A stretch of 24,765 nucleotides of DNA from the IMG/VR virus record IMGVR_UViG_3300028800_000300, positions 1-24,765 of that record; one strand, written 5' to 3'. Within the stretch, counting starts at the first letter, position 1, and each line of letters starts with the position of its first letter. The notes beneath the pieces are model-generated. The model made no database searches and was not told the DNA's origin. It saw nothing but the letters and a program-made list of their open reading frames with translations. The translations under genes were made by a program, and so were the position numbers. Origin of the DNA: a virus. This document shows, piece after piece, positions 1 to 6,911 of this stretch.

Positions 1-2
1 CA

Positions 3-488
3 GCGGTAAGCAACACGGCTTCTGCCGTAGACCCAACAACAGGATTTGGTTTTAGCGGTATAGCTTGGGATACGACCGCAGACGGGACTTCTTGCGCAGG
101 AGGCACCGTCAGTCTGTTCGCAACGGCATGGCACGAATTGACCGAGGCGCTGGGGAGGTTGTCTGGATTAAACGGGGCAGCAGGCAGTACTAGCTGGTAC
201 TCGTTTATGGACCTGTTTACGTACAGCGCATCGGGGACGCGCAACATTTCGACGACCGGAACGCGCTACCTGTCGGCTGATAACGGTGTAACCGACATGT
301 CAGACATGAATCAGGGCACCGGCGATCAAGGCGACACGACCAACAGCAGTCCATACAATGCCAATGTTATTGTTGGTTTCGCGCCCATGGCGACCACTAC
401 GCAGCCAGTCCGTCAGCAAGACGTTAAAACTCTCTCGATCATCGGCCTTCCGCTGAGCGCGGCTGGCAAGACGGCGGCGGGAATTTAG
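3..488 (+). CDS. Putative HExxE metallopeptidase, 5'-truncated by the window edge
   Basis: The reading frame is open from position 3, so the gene starts left of the window; 161 codons remain before the TAG at 486-488. The zinc-binding-like motif WHELTEALGRLSG is followed by a segment reading MDLFTYSASGTRNISTTGTR, then YLSADNGVTDMSDMNQGTGDQGD, and a closing RQQDVKTLSIIGL. This order (HExxExxGR, then DLF-YSA-G-R, then G-T-D-N-GD, then a terminal D-ALG-like helix) resembles a family of secreted metzincin-like proteases that I recall being annotated as NF038122. In those proteins Glu commonly replaces the third position of HExxH. Role unknown: it could be a virion or exported protease, or a flanking host gene. 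The first ATG/TTG inside the window (TTG at 138) lies within the HE motif and is not the start. It ends 11 nt from the convergent methyltransferase gene. Family assignment is from memory and moderately sure. Confidence 0.5.
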   Translation, partial: AVSNTASAVDPTTGFGFSGIAWDTTADGTSCAGGTVSLFATAWHELTEALGRLSGLNGAAGSTSWYSFMDLFTYSASGTRNISTTGTRYLSADNGVTDMSDMNQGTGDQGDTTNSSPYNANVIVGFAPMATTTQPVRQQDVKTLSIIGLPLSAAGKTAAGI

Positions 489-499
489 TTTTATCGGTG

Positions 500-1420
500 T
501 TAAAATGCCGAAAACATTCCGACTGGCCTTATGAACCCATAAGTGCCATGCATTGTGAATATCGAGATAGAATCTTCTTTCTTCCCATACAGACCCGCTA
601 GGCGTTTAGCATTATTAAGAAATGCAGTCTGCATTTCAATCTCAAATAAGTCATCCCAGAGGATGACGCAGCCATTGGGATCGAGGAGGTTGTATTTCAT
701 AATAAAATCTAACTCGGAAGTGAGCGCATCCCCTGTATGAACACCGTCCGAATAAATGAGGTTAAACTTATCTGGGGGCAGTTTTGACCAAGTATCGTCG
801 CGGAATTGGTCGGCGCTCAAATACTTAACCGGTGAAAATCCGGAGCGAACTAGATTGCACATATATGGGGTCTTCTCACGGGGCCTGCCATCAAGTGTAT
901 CCACCATATATCTGGACGAGGATGACCATAGGTCCTCTCTGGAAAATGACCGCATAAGTGCTGGGCTTGGTTCTTCGATGTCTAGCCCGACAATATTCGC
1001 GGTTGTAAACTGTTCGCGTATTTGAAGTAGAGTCTTGCCGACAGAAACTCCGATTTCGAGGTACGAGAGAGCGCTGATCTTCGAAGCTATAAAAGCCAGC
1101 AAATCAGCTTGTGTCGGCTGACCTTCAATATCGTCCACGCCGGTTCTGTCAGACTGTTCGCCGGATGTCGCCTCCCACTCCGATGGAACGCCATACCGCC
1201 AATAAGATGAGGCCATAGACTCGTCGTCGGTCCATCTTGACACTCGCTTTAGCGTTTCGCGGTTTGCCTGGTAGCAAGTTGCAAAGCCAACGGGGTCTTT
1301 AGAAATTATTTCACGCCAAAGGCTCTTGGAGAACTGCTTTTCAATCCATGTTGGACGAGTGATCACGTACCCCCGGCGACGCATTTCGTTGCCGACGAAT
1401 TTTTTTACTGAAAGTTGCAT
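500..1420 (-). CDS. Class I SAM-dependent methyltransferase (Methyltransf_24/TylF-like)
   Basis: A 306-residue protein on the opposite strand to all the phage late genes around it. The Rossmann motif I reads LEIGVSVGKT (residues 121-130), the acidic post-II residue is in IVGLDIEE (143-150), and a later strand gives YSDGVHTGDALTSEL (223-237) and ILWDDL (253-258). The D-G-x-H and W-D-D signatures resemble O-methyltransferases of the Methyltransf_24/TylF/cephalosporin hydroxylase type acting on sugars or small molecules. Residues 1-110 form an N-terminal extension that I do not recognise. The start ATG (1418-1420) has GAGGG 5 nt upstream. The gene looks visibly richer in A+T than the neighbouring terminase and portal, which suggests separate acquisition. 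In a phage late region this fits a moron that methylates a host surface glycan, but the substrate is not visible. It could also act on a small metabolite. Confidence 0.75.
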   Translation of the reverse strand: MQLSVKKFVGNEMRRRGYVITRPTWIEKQFSKSLWREIISKDPVGFATCYQANRETLKRVSRWTDDESMASSYWRYGVPSEWEATSGEQSDRTGVDDIEGQPTQADLLAFIASKISALSYLEIGVSVGKTLLQIREQFTTANIVGLDIEEPSPALMRSFSREDLWSSSSRYMVDTLDGRPREKTPYMCNLVRSGFSPVKYLSADQFRDDTWSKLPPDKFNLIYSDGVHTGDALTSELDFIMKYNLLDPNGCVILWDDLFEIEMQTAFLNNAKRLAGLYGKKEDSISIFTMHGTYGFIRPVGMFSAF

Positions 1421-1438
1421 GACGCCCTCACTAAGTCA

Positions 1439-1468
1439 CTGACACAACTCTACCGCGCTATTTGTAAT
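1439..1468 (+). promoter_or_regulatory. Sigma70-type promoter for the late operon
   Basis: CTGACA (1439-1444; 5 of 6 to TTGACA) and TGTAAT (1463-1468; 5 of 6 to TATAAT) are separated by 18 nt, in the 120-nt gap between the leftward methyltransferase and the rightward terminase. The predicted transcription start near 1475 leaves a leader of about 65 nt before the ATG at 1541. It also makes upstream starts for the terminase frame (for example TTG at 1415) unlikely. Recognised by eye only. Confidence 0.5.
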
Positions 1469-1540
1469 GTGCAAACCGGCATTCATTCCTACATCTGCGC
1501 GTGCAATGTCGCGCCTGTAATTGGAATAGCACCGCACAAC

Positions 1541-2854
1541 ATGACATTTACAAGGGTGAAATTCCCTAAAAAGACAGCGTTTTTATTCGAGCCGCACCGC
1601 TTTAAGTGCCTGTATGGCGGGCGCGGAAGCGGCAAGAGCTGGGCCTTTGCGAGAGCCCTCATCATCCTCGGTCGTAGACGCAAGCTGTTTATCGTTTGCG
1701 CGCGTGAAATTCAGAAATCGATCAAGGAGTCGGTTCACAAGCTGATCGCCGATCAGGTCAATGAACTCGGTTACAACGATTTCTACCAGATCAAGGAAAG
1801 CGAGATCGTCGGTGCCAACGGGACGAAGTTTGCGTTTGTCGGCATCCGAAACAATGTGGCCTCTATTAAATCCATGGAGGCGATTGACGTTTTCGCGGTG
1901 TTCGAAGCGGCGACCGTCAGCGAAAATTCATGGGATGTGGTTCTCCCCACTGTTCGCCGTGATCCGCCGTTTGGACCGTTTGATCGCGGCTCCGAGGTAT
2001 GGATTGAGTTCAATCCGGAGTTAGAACGCGACGAAACCTATAAGAGGTTTGTACTCGATCCGCCGAGCGATTGCGTCTCAGTGGAAATGAACTGGGATGA
2101 CAATCCGTTCTTTCCCGATGTGCTTAGGCAGCAAAAAGACGAGATGCTCGCCAAAGACCCGGACAATGCGCGCACGGTCTGGGATGGCAAGCCAAGGAAG
2201 ACACTGAAGGGCGCGATCTTCGCCCGTGAGCTGGAGACGGCGATTAAGGAAAACCGCCTCAGCCCGCATATCCGTCTCGATCCGACAAAGCCATGCGTTT
2301 TTAGCTTCGACTTGGGTGATCATGACATCTGCGCCTGGTGGGCTTGGCAGCAGATCGGCATGGAGCACAACGCGGTCGATTACTACGGCAATACGGGCTT
2401 CGGCATCGATCATTATCTGGAAGAAATCGAGCGCCGAAGGCTGAAGGTCAAGACGATCCTGTTGCCGCATGACGCCTCTCAAGGCCATCAGAGTGCTCGC
2501 GGCAATAAAAACGGCAACACTATCGAGAAACAGGTCCGCGCCGTCTATCCAGACAAGGTGCGCATTGTTCCGAGAGTTAGCAAGGTCAACCGGATCAACG
2601 CCACTCGCGCACTATTCCCCCGGATAAACATTGCGCAGGGTGCCTGTGCTGACGGTGTGAATAGCCTGACGCGGTATCGCTACAAGATCAACGAACGCGG
2701 TCAGCGATCATCTGCTCCTGAACATGAAGACAGCGATCCGGCCGATGCGTTCACCTATTACCCGGTGTGGCTGAAAGAGGGACTTATGGAAACCAAGCCA
2801 CAGACGGCTGAACGCGTTTCGGCACAGCCTCATGCTTTGGGCTGGATGGGCTAA
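1541..2854 (+). CDS. terL: Phage terminase, large subunit
   Basis: The DNA-packaging motor: an ATPase plus nuclease that translocates phage DNA into the prohead through the portal. From ATG 1541 the product has 437 residues. Walker A is GGRGSGKSW (26-34). The Walker B region is IDVFAVFEAATVSENSW (115-131). A coupling-like segment WIEFNPE follows (154-160). The C-terminal RNase H-like nuclease shows the expected acidic residues in FSFDLG (D257), LLPHDAS (D311) and DSDPADAF (D399/D402). This is the PBSX/Terminase_3 type. The frame is open back to TTG 1415, but the extra residues look non-native, that start overlaps the methyltransferase start, and it lies upstream of the likely transcription start. 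The stop overlaps the portal start in TAATG. No small terminase gene is visible in the window. Odd point: Walker B has Phe (F121) where relatives usually have an acidic residue. Confidence 0.93.
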   Translation: MTFTRVKFPKKTAFLFEPHRFKCLYGGRGSGKSWAFARALIILGRRRKLFIVCAREIQKSIKESVHKLIADQVNELGYNDFYQIKESEIVGANGTKFAFVGIRNNVASIKSMEAIDVFAVFEAATVSENSWDVVLPTVRRDPPFGPFDRGSEVWIEFNPELERDETYKRFVLDPPSDCVSVEMNWDDNPFFPDVLRQQKDEMLAKDPDNARTVWDGKPRKTLKGAIFARELETAIKENRLSPHIRLDPTKPCVFSFDLGDHDICAWWAWQQIGMEHNAVDYYGNTGFGIDHYLEEIERRRLKVKTILLPHDASQGHQSARGNKNGNTIEKQVRAVYPDKVRIVPRVSKVNRINATRALFPRINIAQGACADGVNSLTRYRYKINERGQRSSAPEHEDSDPADAFTYYPVWLKEGLMETKPQTAERVSAQPHALGWMG

Positions 2855-5070
2855 TGGCCGGCGAACGGCTTAAGCCGATTATGGAAGACGACGACTCCGA
2901 GGACGACAAAATCCTCAAGGAGGCAAAGGAGAATTTCAAGCGCTGGCAGGATTGGGAGTCGGACTTTCGCTGGCGCTACATCAACGACGTGAAGTTCGCC
3001 AATGCCGACAGTGACAACGGCTGGCAGTGGCCGGATGATCTAAGAGCGGATCGCGAGGCAAATAAGCGCCCGGCTCTCACACTGAACAAAGTGCAGCGCC
3101 TGGTGGCGATGATCACCAACGACGCGCGCCAGAACAAGCCTTCTATCACGATCAAGCCGACCGGGAACGAATCCTCATATAAGTCAGCGCAGGTCTATGA
3201 AGGCCTTGTTCGTGACATCGAATATAAGTCGGCGGCGCAAAGCATTTACGACGAATGCACCGACAGTCAGGTTGAGGGCGGGATAGCCTATTTCCGTATC
3301 AATCAGGTCTATACCGATGACGATAGCTTCGATCAGGAACTACGCATTGAGCCGGTGAGGGATCATCTCGGCGTATTTCTTGATTGCGACATCAAGCAAA
3401 AGGACGGCTCTGACGCTTTGTGGGGTGGCGTGTTTGATGACATGCCCAAGGCGGAGTTTGAAAAGCTTAATCCTGATCTCGACATGGCCCAGATCGGACA
3501 GACCACGATCTTCGATGAAGGTGATACTTGGCTCAAGGAAGACTCGATCCGGATCGCTGAGTATTACCGCATCGTCCAAACCGAAGATGAACTCTATTGG
3601 GTCGAGGATGACAAGGGAGATAGCTCGACCTTCAAAGCCTCGGAGGCACCAAAGGGTTTCAAGAAGTCTCTCGTTGTTGGCAAGTTCAAGAAGCGCAAGA
3701 TCATCAACCGGCAATTGGAATGGTACAAGATCGCCGGCCACCAGATCATCGACAGACGGAAGCTGAAGGGGCGCTATATCCCGATTGTTCGGGTTGTCGG
3801 TGTCGAGCGCGTTATTGACGGGAAACTTGAGCGCAAGGGATTTGTGCGCCCGATCAAAGACGCGCAAAGGATGTACAATTACAACGCCTCGGGCGAGATA
3901 GAGTCCGGCGCGCTACAGACCAAAACACCATGGGTTGGCGCTGCGGCTGCATTCGAGGGGAATGAAACGGCTTGGAGTAACGCCAATACGCAGAACGCTG
4001 CCTATCTGACGTTCAAGCACCTCGATAGCGAGGGACAACCGCTTCCGCCACAGGCGCTTCCTCAGCGCCTTCAGCCGCCACAATCTGTTCCTGCTTTTAT
4101 TCAGGGGATGCAGATTGCCGACGCGCAAATGTCGATGGTCGGAGGGCAAGAGAACTCGACGCTCGGCAAGGAAGGGCAGGAAAAGTCTGGCATTGCCATC
4201 CAGCAGCGGCAACGCCAAGGCGATCTCGCAACCTACCTGTTCGTCAACAATCTGGCGCTCGCCATTCGATATGCCGGTCGGATCATCATCGATCTTGTCC
4301 CGCACATTTACGATACCAAGCGCGTTATTCAGATCCTCGGTAAGGACGGTACTCAGTCCAAGGTTACCGTCGATCCGAATGCCGACGACGCGTATCAGGA
4401 GGTTAAGGAAGCGGACATCGTGAATGTCCTGTTCAATCCTAGCGTCGGCAAATACGAGGTTGAGAGCGACATCGGGCCAGCCTATGCGACCCAGCGACAG
4501 GAGGCATGGAATGCCTTCGTCCAGATCGTCACGGGCGCTCCCGCTCTGATCGATGAGATTGGCGACCTGATGTTTCGGTCGGCTGATTTCCCGCTGGCCG
4601 ACAAGATTGCGGAACGCCTGCGCAGGAAAATACAGGCCAATGCTCCGTACCTACTTGAGGACGGAGCCGCCAATCCACAGACGGCGCAGTTGCAGCAGGC
4701 ATTGCAGGCAGCGCAGGGGCAGGTTGGCGAGCTGATCCAGAAGCTTGCCGAAAAGAACCTTGAACTGAAAAACCGCGACGATGAAAATGCTATCCGTCGC
4801 AATGAGGCGGACTCCAAGCGTCTGACGGCTGAGACCAACTCCATTGTCGATATGGCGAAGATGGGCCGTGAGTTGAAAGAGTTGCAGATGGCCATTCTGC
4901 AAACCTTGCGAGACATGGGGTCGGACTCTCTCGCTAACGTGCCTAATACCGACAATAGCACAGACCCTTCGGACACGGACGGCTCAAGTCCCTTGGTTGA
5001 GGGCAATGCCATTCCTCCGTTTCAGGATGCGGTCAAGGATCAGCAGGGTGCGTGGACCAGTGGGCAGTAA
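2854..5070 (+). CDS. P22-like portal protein
   Basis: A dodecameric portal ring at the packaging vertex. At 738 residues it is close to the 725 residues of P22 gp1. The N-terminal half carries a conserved portal pattern (LTLNKVQRLVAMITNDARQN, then PSITIKPTG, then the stretch beginning at DECTDSQVEGGIAYFRI). The middle includes NYNASGEIESGALQTKTPWV and the Q-rich SMVGGQENSTLG/GIAIQQRQRQGD region, where P22-type portals have the wing and crown-side helices. Residues from about 590 on are rich in Gln, Leu, Glu and Lys and predict a long helix. This matches the C-terminal barrel helix of P22 portal. The last 50 residues are Asp/Ser/Pro-rich and probably disordered. The ATG overlaps the terminase stop by one base, so the two are translationally coupled. 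The terminase-portal order is as in P22. Confidence 0.92.
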   Translation: MAGERLKPIMEDDDSEDDKILKEAKENFKRWQDWESDFRWRYINDVKFANADSDNGWQWPDDLRADREANKRPALTLNKVQRLVAMITNDARQNKPSITIKPTGNESSYKSAQVYEGLVRDIEYKSAAQSIYDECTDSQVEGGIAYFRINQVYTDDDSFDQELRIEPVRDHLGVFLDCDIKQKDGSDALWGGVFDDMPKAEFEKLNPDLDMAQIGQTTIFDEGDTWLKEDSIRIAEYYRIVQTEDELYWVEDDKGDSSTFKASEAPKGFKKSLVVGKFKKRKIINRQLEWYKIAGHQIIDRRKLKGRYIPIVRVVGVERVIDGKLERKGFVRPIKDAQRMYNYNASGEIESGALQTKTPWVGAAAAFEGNETAWSNANTQNAAYLTFKHLDSEGQPLPPQALPQRLQPPQSVPAFIQGMQIADAQMSMVGGQENSTLGKEGQEKSGIAIQQRQRQGDLATYLFVNNLALAIRYAGRIIIDLVPHIYDTKRVIQILGKDGTQSKVTVDPNADDAYQEVKEADIVNVLFNPSVGKYEVESDIGPAYATQRQEAWNAFVQIVTGAPALIDEIGDLMFRSADFPLADKIAERLRRKIQANAPYLLEDGAANPQTAQLQQALQAAQGQVGELIQKLAEKNLELKNRDDENAIRRNEADSKRLTAETNSIVDMAKMGRELKELQMAILQTLRDMGSDSLANVPNTDNSTDPSDTDGSSPLVEGNAIPPFQDAVKDQQGAWTSGQ

Positions 5071-5073
5071 TCA

Positions 5074-5433
5074 ATGACTGAACAGACCGTCCGTTCTATG
5101 GCTAAAGAACTCGCGGGTGTCTTTTACGAAGACAACCGCACGCCCGGGTTTCGCCAAGCTTTCCCGACGCTCAAGGCCTACATGCGCGGTCAGTGGCATC
5201 AACCGGATGGTTCGATCAAGGCGTATCGCCCCGGCTGGATGCATCACGTTGAACTGGCCCGCAAGGTGATGGCGCTCATGCTGGGAAAGCAGGATAGCGT
5301 TGTGCATCCGAACATTAAAAACGCGATCTTCAATGCGCTGATCGAGGACCGTGATCGGCAGTTCAAAGCCGAGACCACGACGCCGAAGGCTGTCAAAGAG
5401 CTATTCCAGGCAGGGATGCGCACCGATGGTTAA
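5074..5433 (+). CDS. Conserved phage protein of unknown function (119 aa)
   Basis: Begins 3 nt after the portal stop, and its last codons overlap the next small gene by 8 nt. The sequence is mixed alpha-helical with a basic and aromatic centre (MRGQWHQPDGSIKAYRPGWM) and no membrane segment or known catalytic motif. A central HHVELARKVMALMLGK and a C-terminal FNALIEDRDRQFK segment look helical. I do not recognise the family. The position between portal and scaffold suggests a head-assembly or packaging accessory role, but nothing in the sequence proves this. The compact spacing and codon use like its neighbours make it a convincing gene. Confidence 0.75.
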   Translation: MTEQTVRSMAKELAGVFYEDNRTPGFRQAFPTLKAYMRGQWHQPDGSIKAYRPGWMHHVELARKVMALMLGKQDSVVHPNIKNAIFNALIEDRDRQFKAETTTPKAVKELFQAGMRTDG

Positions 5434-5626
5434 CAAGCTTCAGAAGTTGGCCGGCATCAAAAGCAAGCCGACGGCAATGCCAGCATTGAGCGCCGAAGAG
5501 ATGAAATACAAGGCGCGCGATGCGCTGCATACCATTACGCGCGCGGAAGAGCATAAGCGTGATCGCGAGTTGATGAAGCACGTGAAGCATTTAGCCAAGA
5601 CGCAAGTCAAGGCAGTCTGCAAGTAA
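5426..5626 (+). CDS. Small basic helical protein (66 aa)
   Basis: Starts at the ATG inside the overlap ATGGTTAA with the preceding gene; the frame is open further upstream, but that reading is low-complexity Arg/Ser and overlaps the previous gene, so it is rejected. The product begins MVNKLQKLAGIKSK and is rich in Lys, Arg, His and Glu, with a long amphipathic helix (residues about 22-60, including RAEEHKRDRELMKHVKHLAK). No known domain. It sits just before the scaffold gene. A nucleic-acid-binding or head-assembly cofactor role is possible but unproven. Confidence 0.6.
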   Translation: MVNKLQKLAGIKSKPTAMPALSAEEMKYKARDALHTITRAEEHKRDRELMKHVKHLAKTQVKAVCK

Positions 5627-5669
5627 GCGGTCCTGGCCGCAGTAATCCAGTGCCCAGAAAGGAACACCA

Positions 5670-6464
5670 ATGGCTGACGACGATACTGTAACGCCCGAAC
5701 TCCCCCTCGAAACCCCGCAAGAACAACCGGCCGCTGAAGCACCCCCTGCTGAGGCTGCCGCTACTGAAGCGGCTCCTGTGGAAACGCCGGCAGAAACTGT
5801 CCCAGAGGCAGCCGCCGCCGAGGCTGAACAGCAGGATTGGCGCGACAAGGAACTGCGTAAAAAGCACGCGCAGCTCAAAGAGCGCGACCGAGAGCTAGAG
5901 CGCATCCGCAAGGAGAACGAAGACCTCCGCGTTTTGGCGCAGCGTCCCAAGCCAGCCGCAGGCGAGGAACCCGTCGTCGATCTTCCGCGCACAGCTGCGC
6001 CTGCCATGACGCAGGATCAGGTTAAGGAAGCGGCTAAGCAACTGCGTGAGCAGGAGCGGTATCAGGAAAATCTCGTCAGCATCAATAGCACTGGCGAAAA
6101 GAACTACGGCAAGGATTGGGCCAAGGCGCTCGATAACCTCGCAACTCTCGGCACCGTTGAGCCGCGCACGATGCAGGCCATCATCGGCACCGATGATCCG
6201 GCCAAGGTGCTCTATGAACTTGGCAAAAACCCGGCTGAATATCAGCGCATTATGGAATTGCCAGAGCATCGTCAGCATACGGAGTTCGTTAAATTGTCGC
6301 TCAAGCAGGCCCCCAAGTCGGTTGTTAGCGCGGCTCCCGAACCGGTTGAAACCGTTCGTGGCCGCGTGACGCCTTCGGCCATGCCGCAGGACAGCGACGA
6401 TGACGATACATGGTACGCGAAGTGGGAGGCTGCTCAGGCGGCCAAACGCAAGAAGTCGGCGTAA
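5670..6464 (+). CDS. Putative capsid scaffolding protein
   Basis: A 264-residue, highly charged helical protein. Residues 1-55 are Glu/Pro/Ala-rich and acidic, with repeated PAETVPEAAAAEAEQ-type runs. Residues 56-90 form a charged helix (ELRKKHAQLKERDRELERIR) that looks coiled-coil. The C-terminus ends in a basic, aromatic patch (WYAKWEAAQAAKRKKSA). A short basic helix at the C-terminus is how P22 gp8 (303 residues) binds coat protein. The order portal, scaffold, coat is the P22 order. AAAGGA lies 6 nt before the ATG, a good ribosome site. The product should drive procapsid assembly and leave or be degraded before maturation. Homology is inferred from composition and position, not from a strong motif. 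Confidence 0.75.
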   Translation: MADDDTVTPELPLETPQEQPAAEAPPAEAAATEAAPVETPAETVPEAAAAEAEQQDWRDKELRKKHAQLKERDRELERIRKENEDLRVLAQRPKPAAGEEPVVDLPRTAAPAMTQDQVKEAAKQLREQERYQENLVSINSTGEKNYGKDWAKALDNLATLGTVEPRTMQAIIGTDDPAKVLYELGKNPAEYQRIMELPEHRQHTEFVKLSLKQAPKSVVSAAPEPVETVRGRVTPSAMPQDSDDDDTWYAKWEAAQAAKRKKSA

Positions 6465-6511
6465 ATAAAATTCGCAGTCACTGTTCCACACACCAAAATG
6501 AGGTAAATATC

Positions 6512-6697
6512 ATGGCTAACGGAAAATCGTATCAAATCTCCAATCCAACTCAATCGCAGATTAACGCTAATAACCAGGACAGCAATGCATTGGCTCAGTC
6601 TCCATCGTCCAGTGCAATACAATCACATATCGCTGGCCAATCTCCATTGGTTCAGATCAGTACAATCCCTAAAGATTATTCTTCGTCCGATAAATAG
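6512..6697 (+). CDS. Small Gln/Asn/Ser-rich protein before coat (61 aa)
   Basis: ATG 6512 has GAGGT 8 nt upstream, the best start in this stretch; the frame is open further back, but that reading runs through the scaffold gene's end. The protein (MANGKSYQISNPTQSQINAN...) is strikingly rich in Gln, Asn, Ser and Ile, with no charged clusters, no Cys and no membrane segment, and it probably lacks a hydrophobic core. The DNA here is noticeably more A+T-rich than the scaffold and coat genes. I do not recognise it. Placement between scaffold and coat would suit a minor head or decoration protein. It could also be a recently acquired or non-functional small frame. Confidence 0.5.
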   Translation: MANGKSYQISNPTQSQINANNQDSNALAQSPSSSAIQSHIAGQSPLVQISTIPKDYSSSDK

Positions 6698-6790
6698 AGG
6701 CGTGACCTGTCGTTTGAAAACTAACATATAGAATAACAGTCTCGGCTGATCTTCCGATGCGCTCTTCCTTGGCAAGACTGATCAAATAGC

Positions 6791-6883
6791 CAAGCGTTCC
6801 GGGCCGAATATCCCGTGCTTGCTCGTGATTGTCCACTCACCCTTCGAGCAGGGTGCCAGCACCGACGACATGGAAAGGTCGTC
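6791..6883 (+). promoter_or_regulatory. Structured leader (three tandem hairpins) before the coat gene
   Basis: The 214-nt gap 6698-6911 holds no convincing gene. It can form three consecutive hairpins. The first is 6791-6821 (CAAGC/GCTTG outside CGGG/CCCG). The second is 6838-6855 (CACCCT, loop TCGAGC, AGGGTG). The third is 6864-6883 (GACGAC, loop ATGGAAAG, GTCGTC). The second and third are perfect 6-bp stems. The third ends 28 nt before the coat ATG. A TAGAAT (6729-6734) resembles a -10 box but has no convincing -35. A leader that stabilises or tunes coat mRNA is plausible. Confidence 0.4.
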
Positions 6884-6911
6884 AATCCCATAAGCACAGG
6901 ACACCCAAACC

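Noticed and set aside
1415-1540. N-terminal extension of the terminase from TTG 1415
   Set aside because: It overlaps the methyltransferase start, lies upstream of the likely transcription start near 1475, and does not resemble terminase N-termini; ATG 1541 begins right where the conserved part starts.
6740-6775. Stretch resembling an Illumina adapter (CTTCCGATGCGCTCTTCC)
   Set aside because: It shares words with the adapter GCTCTTCCGATCT but in the wrong order and with mismatches, inside an otherwise smooth region; treated as coincidence, though a read check would settle it.
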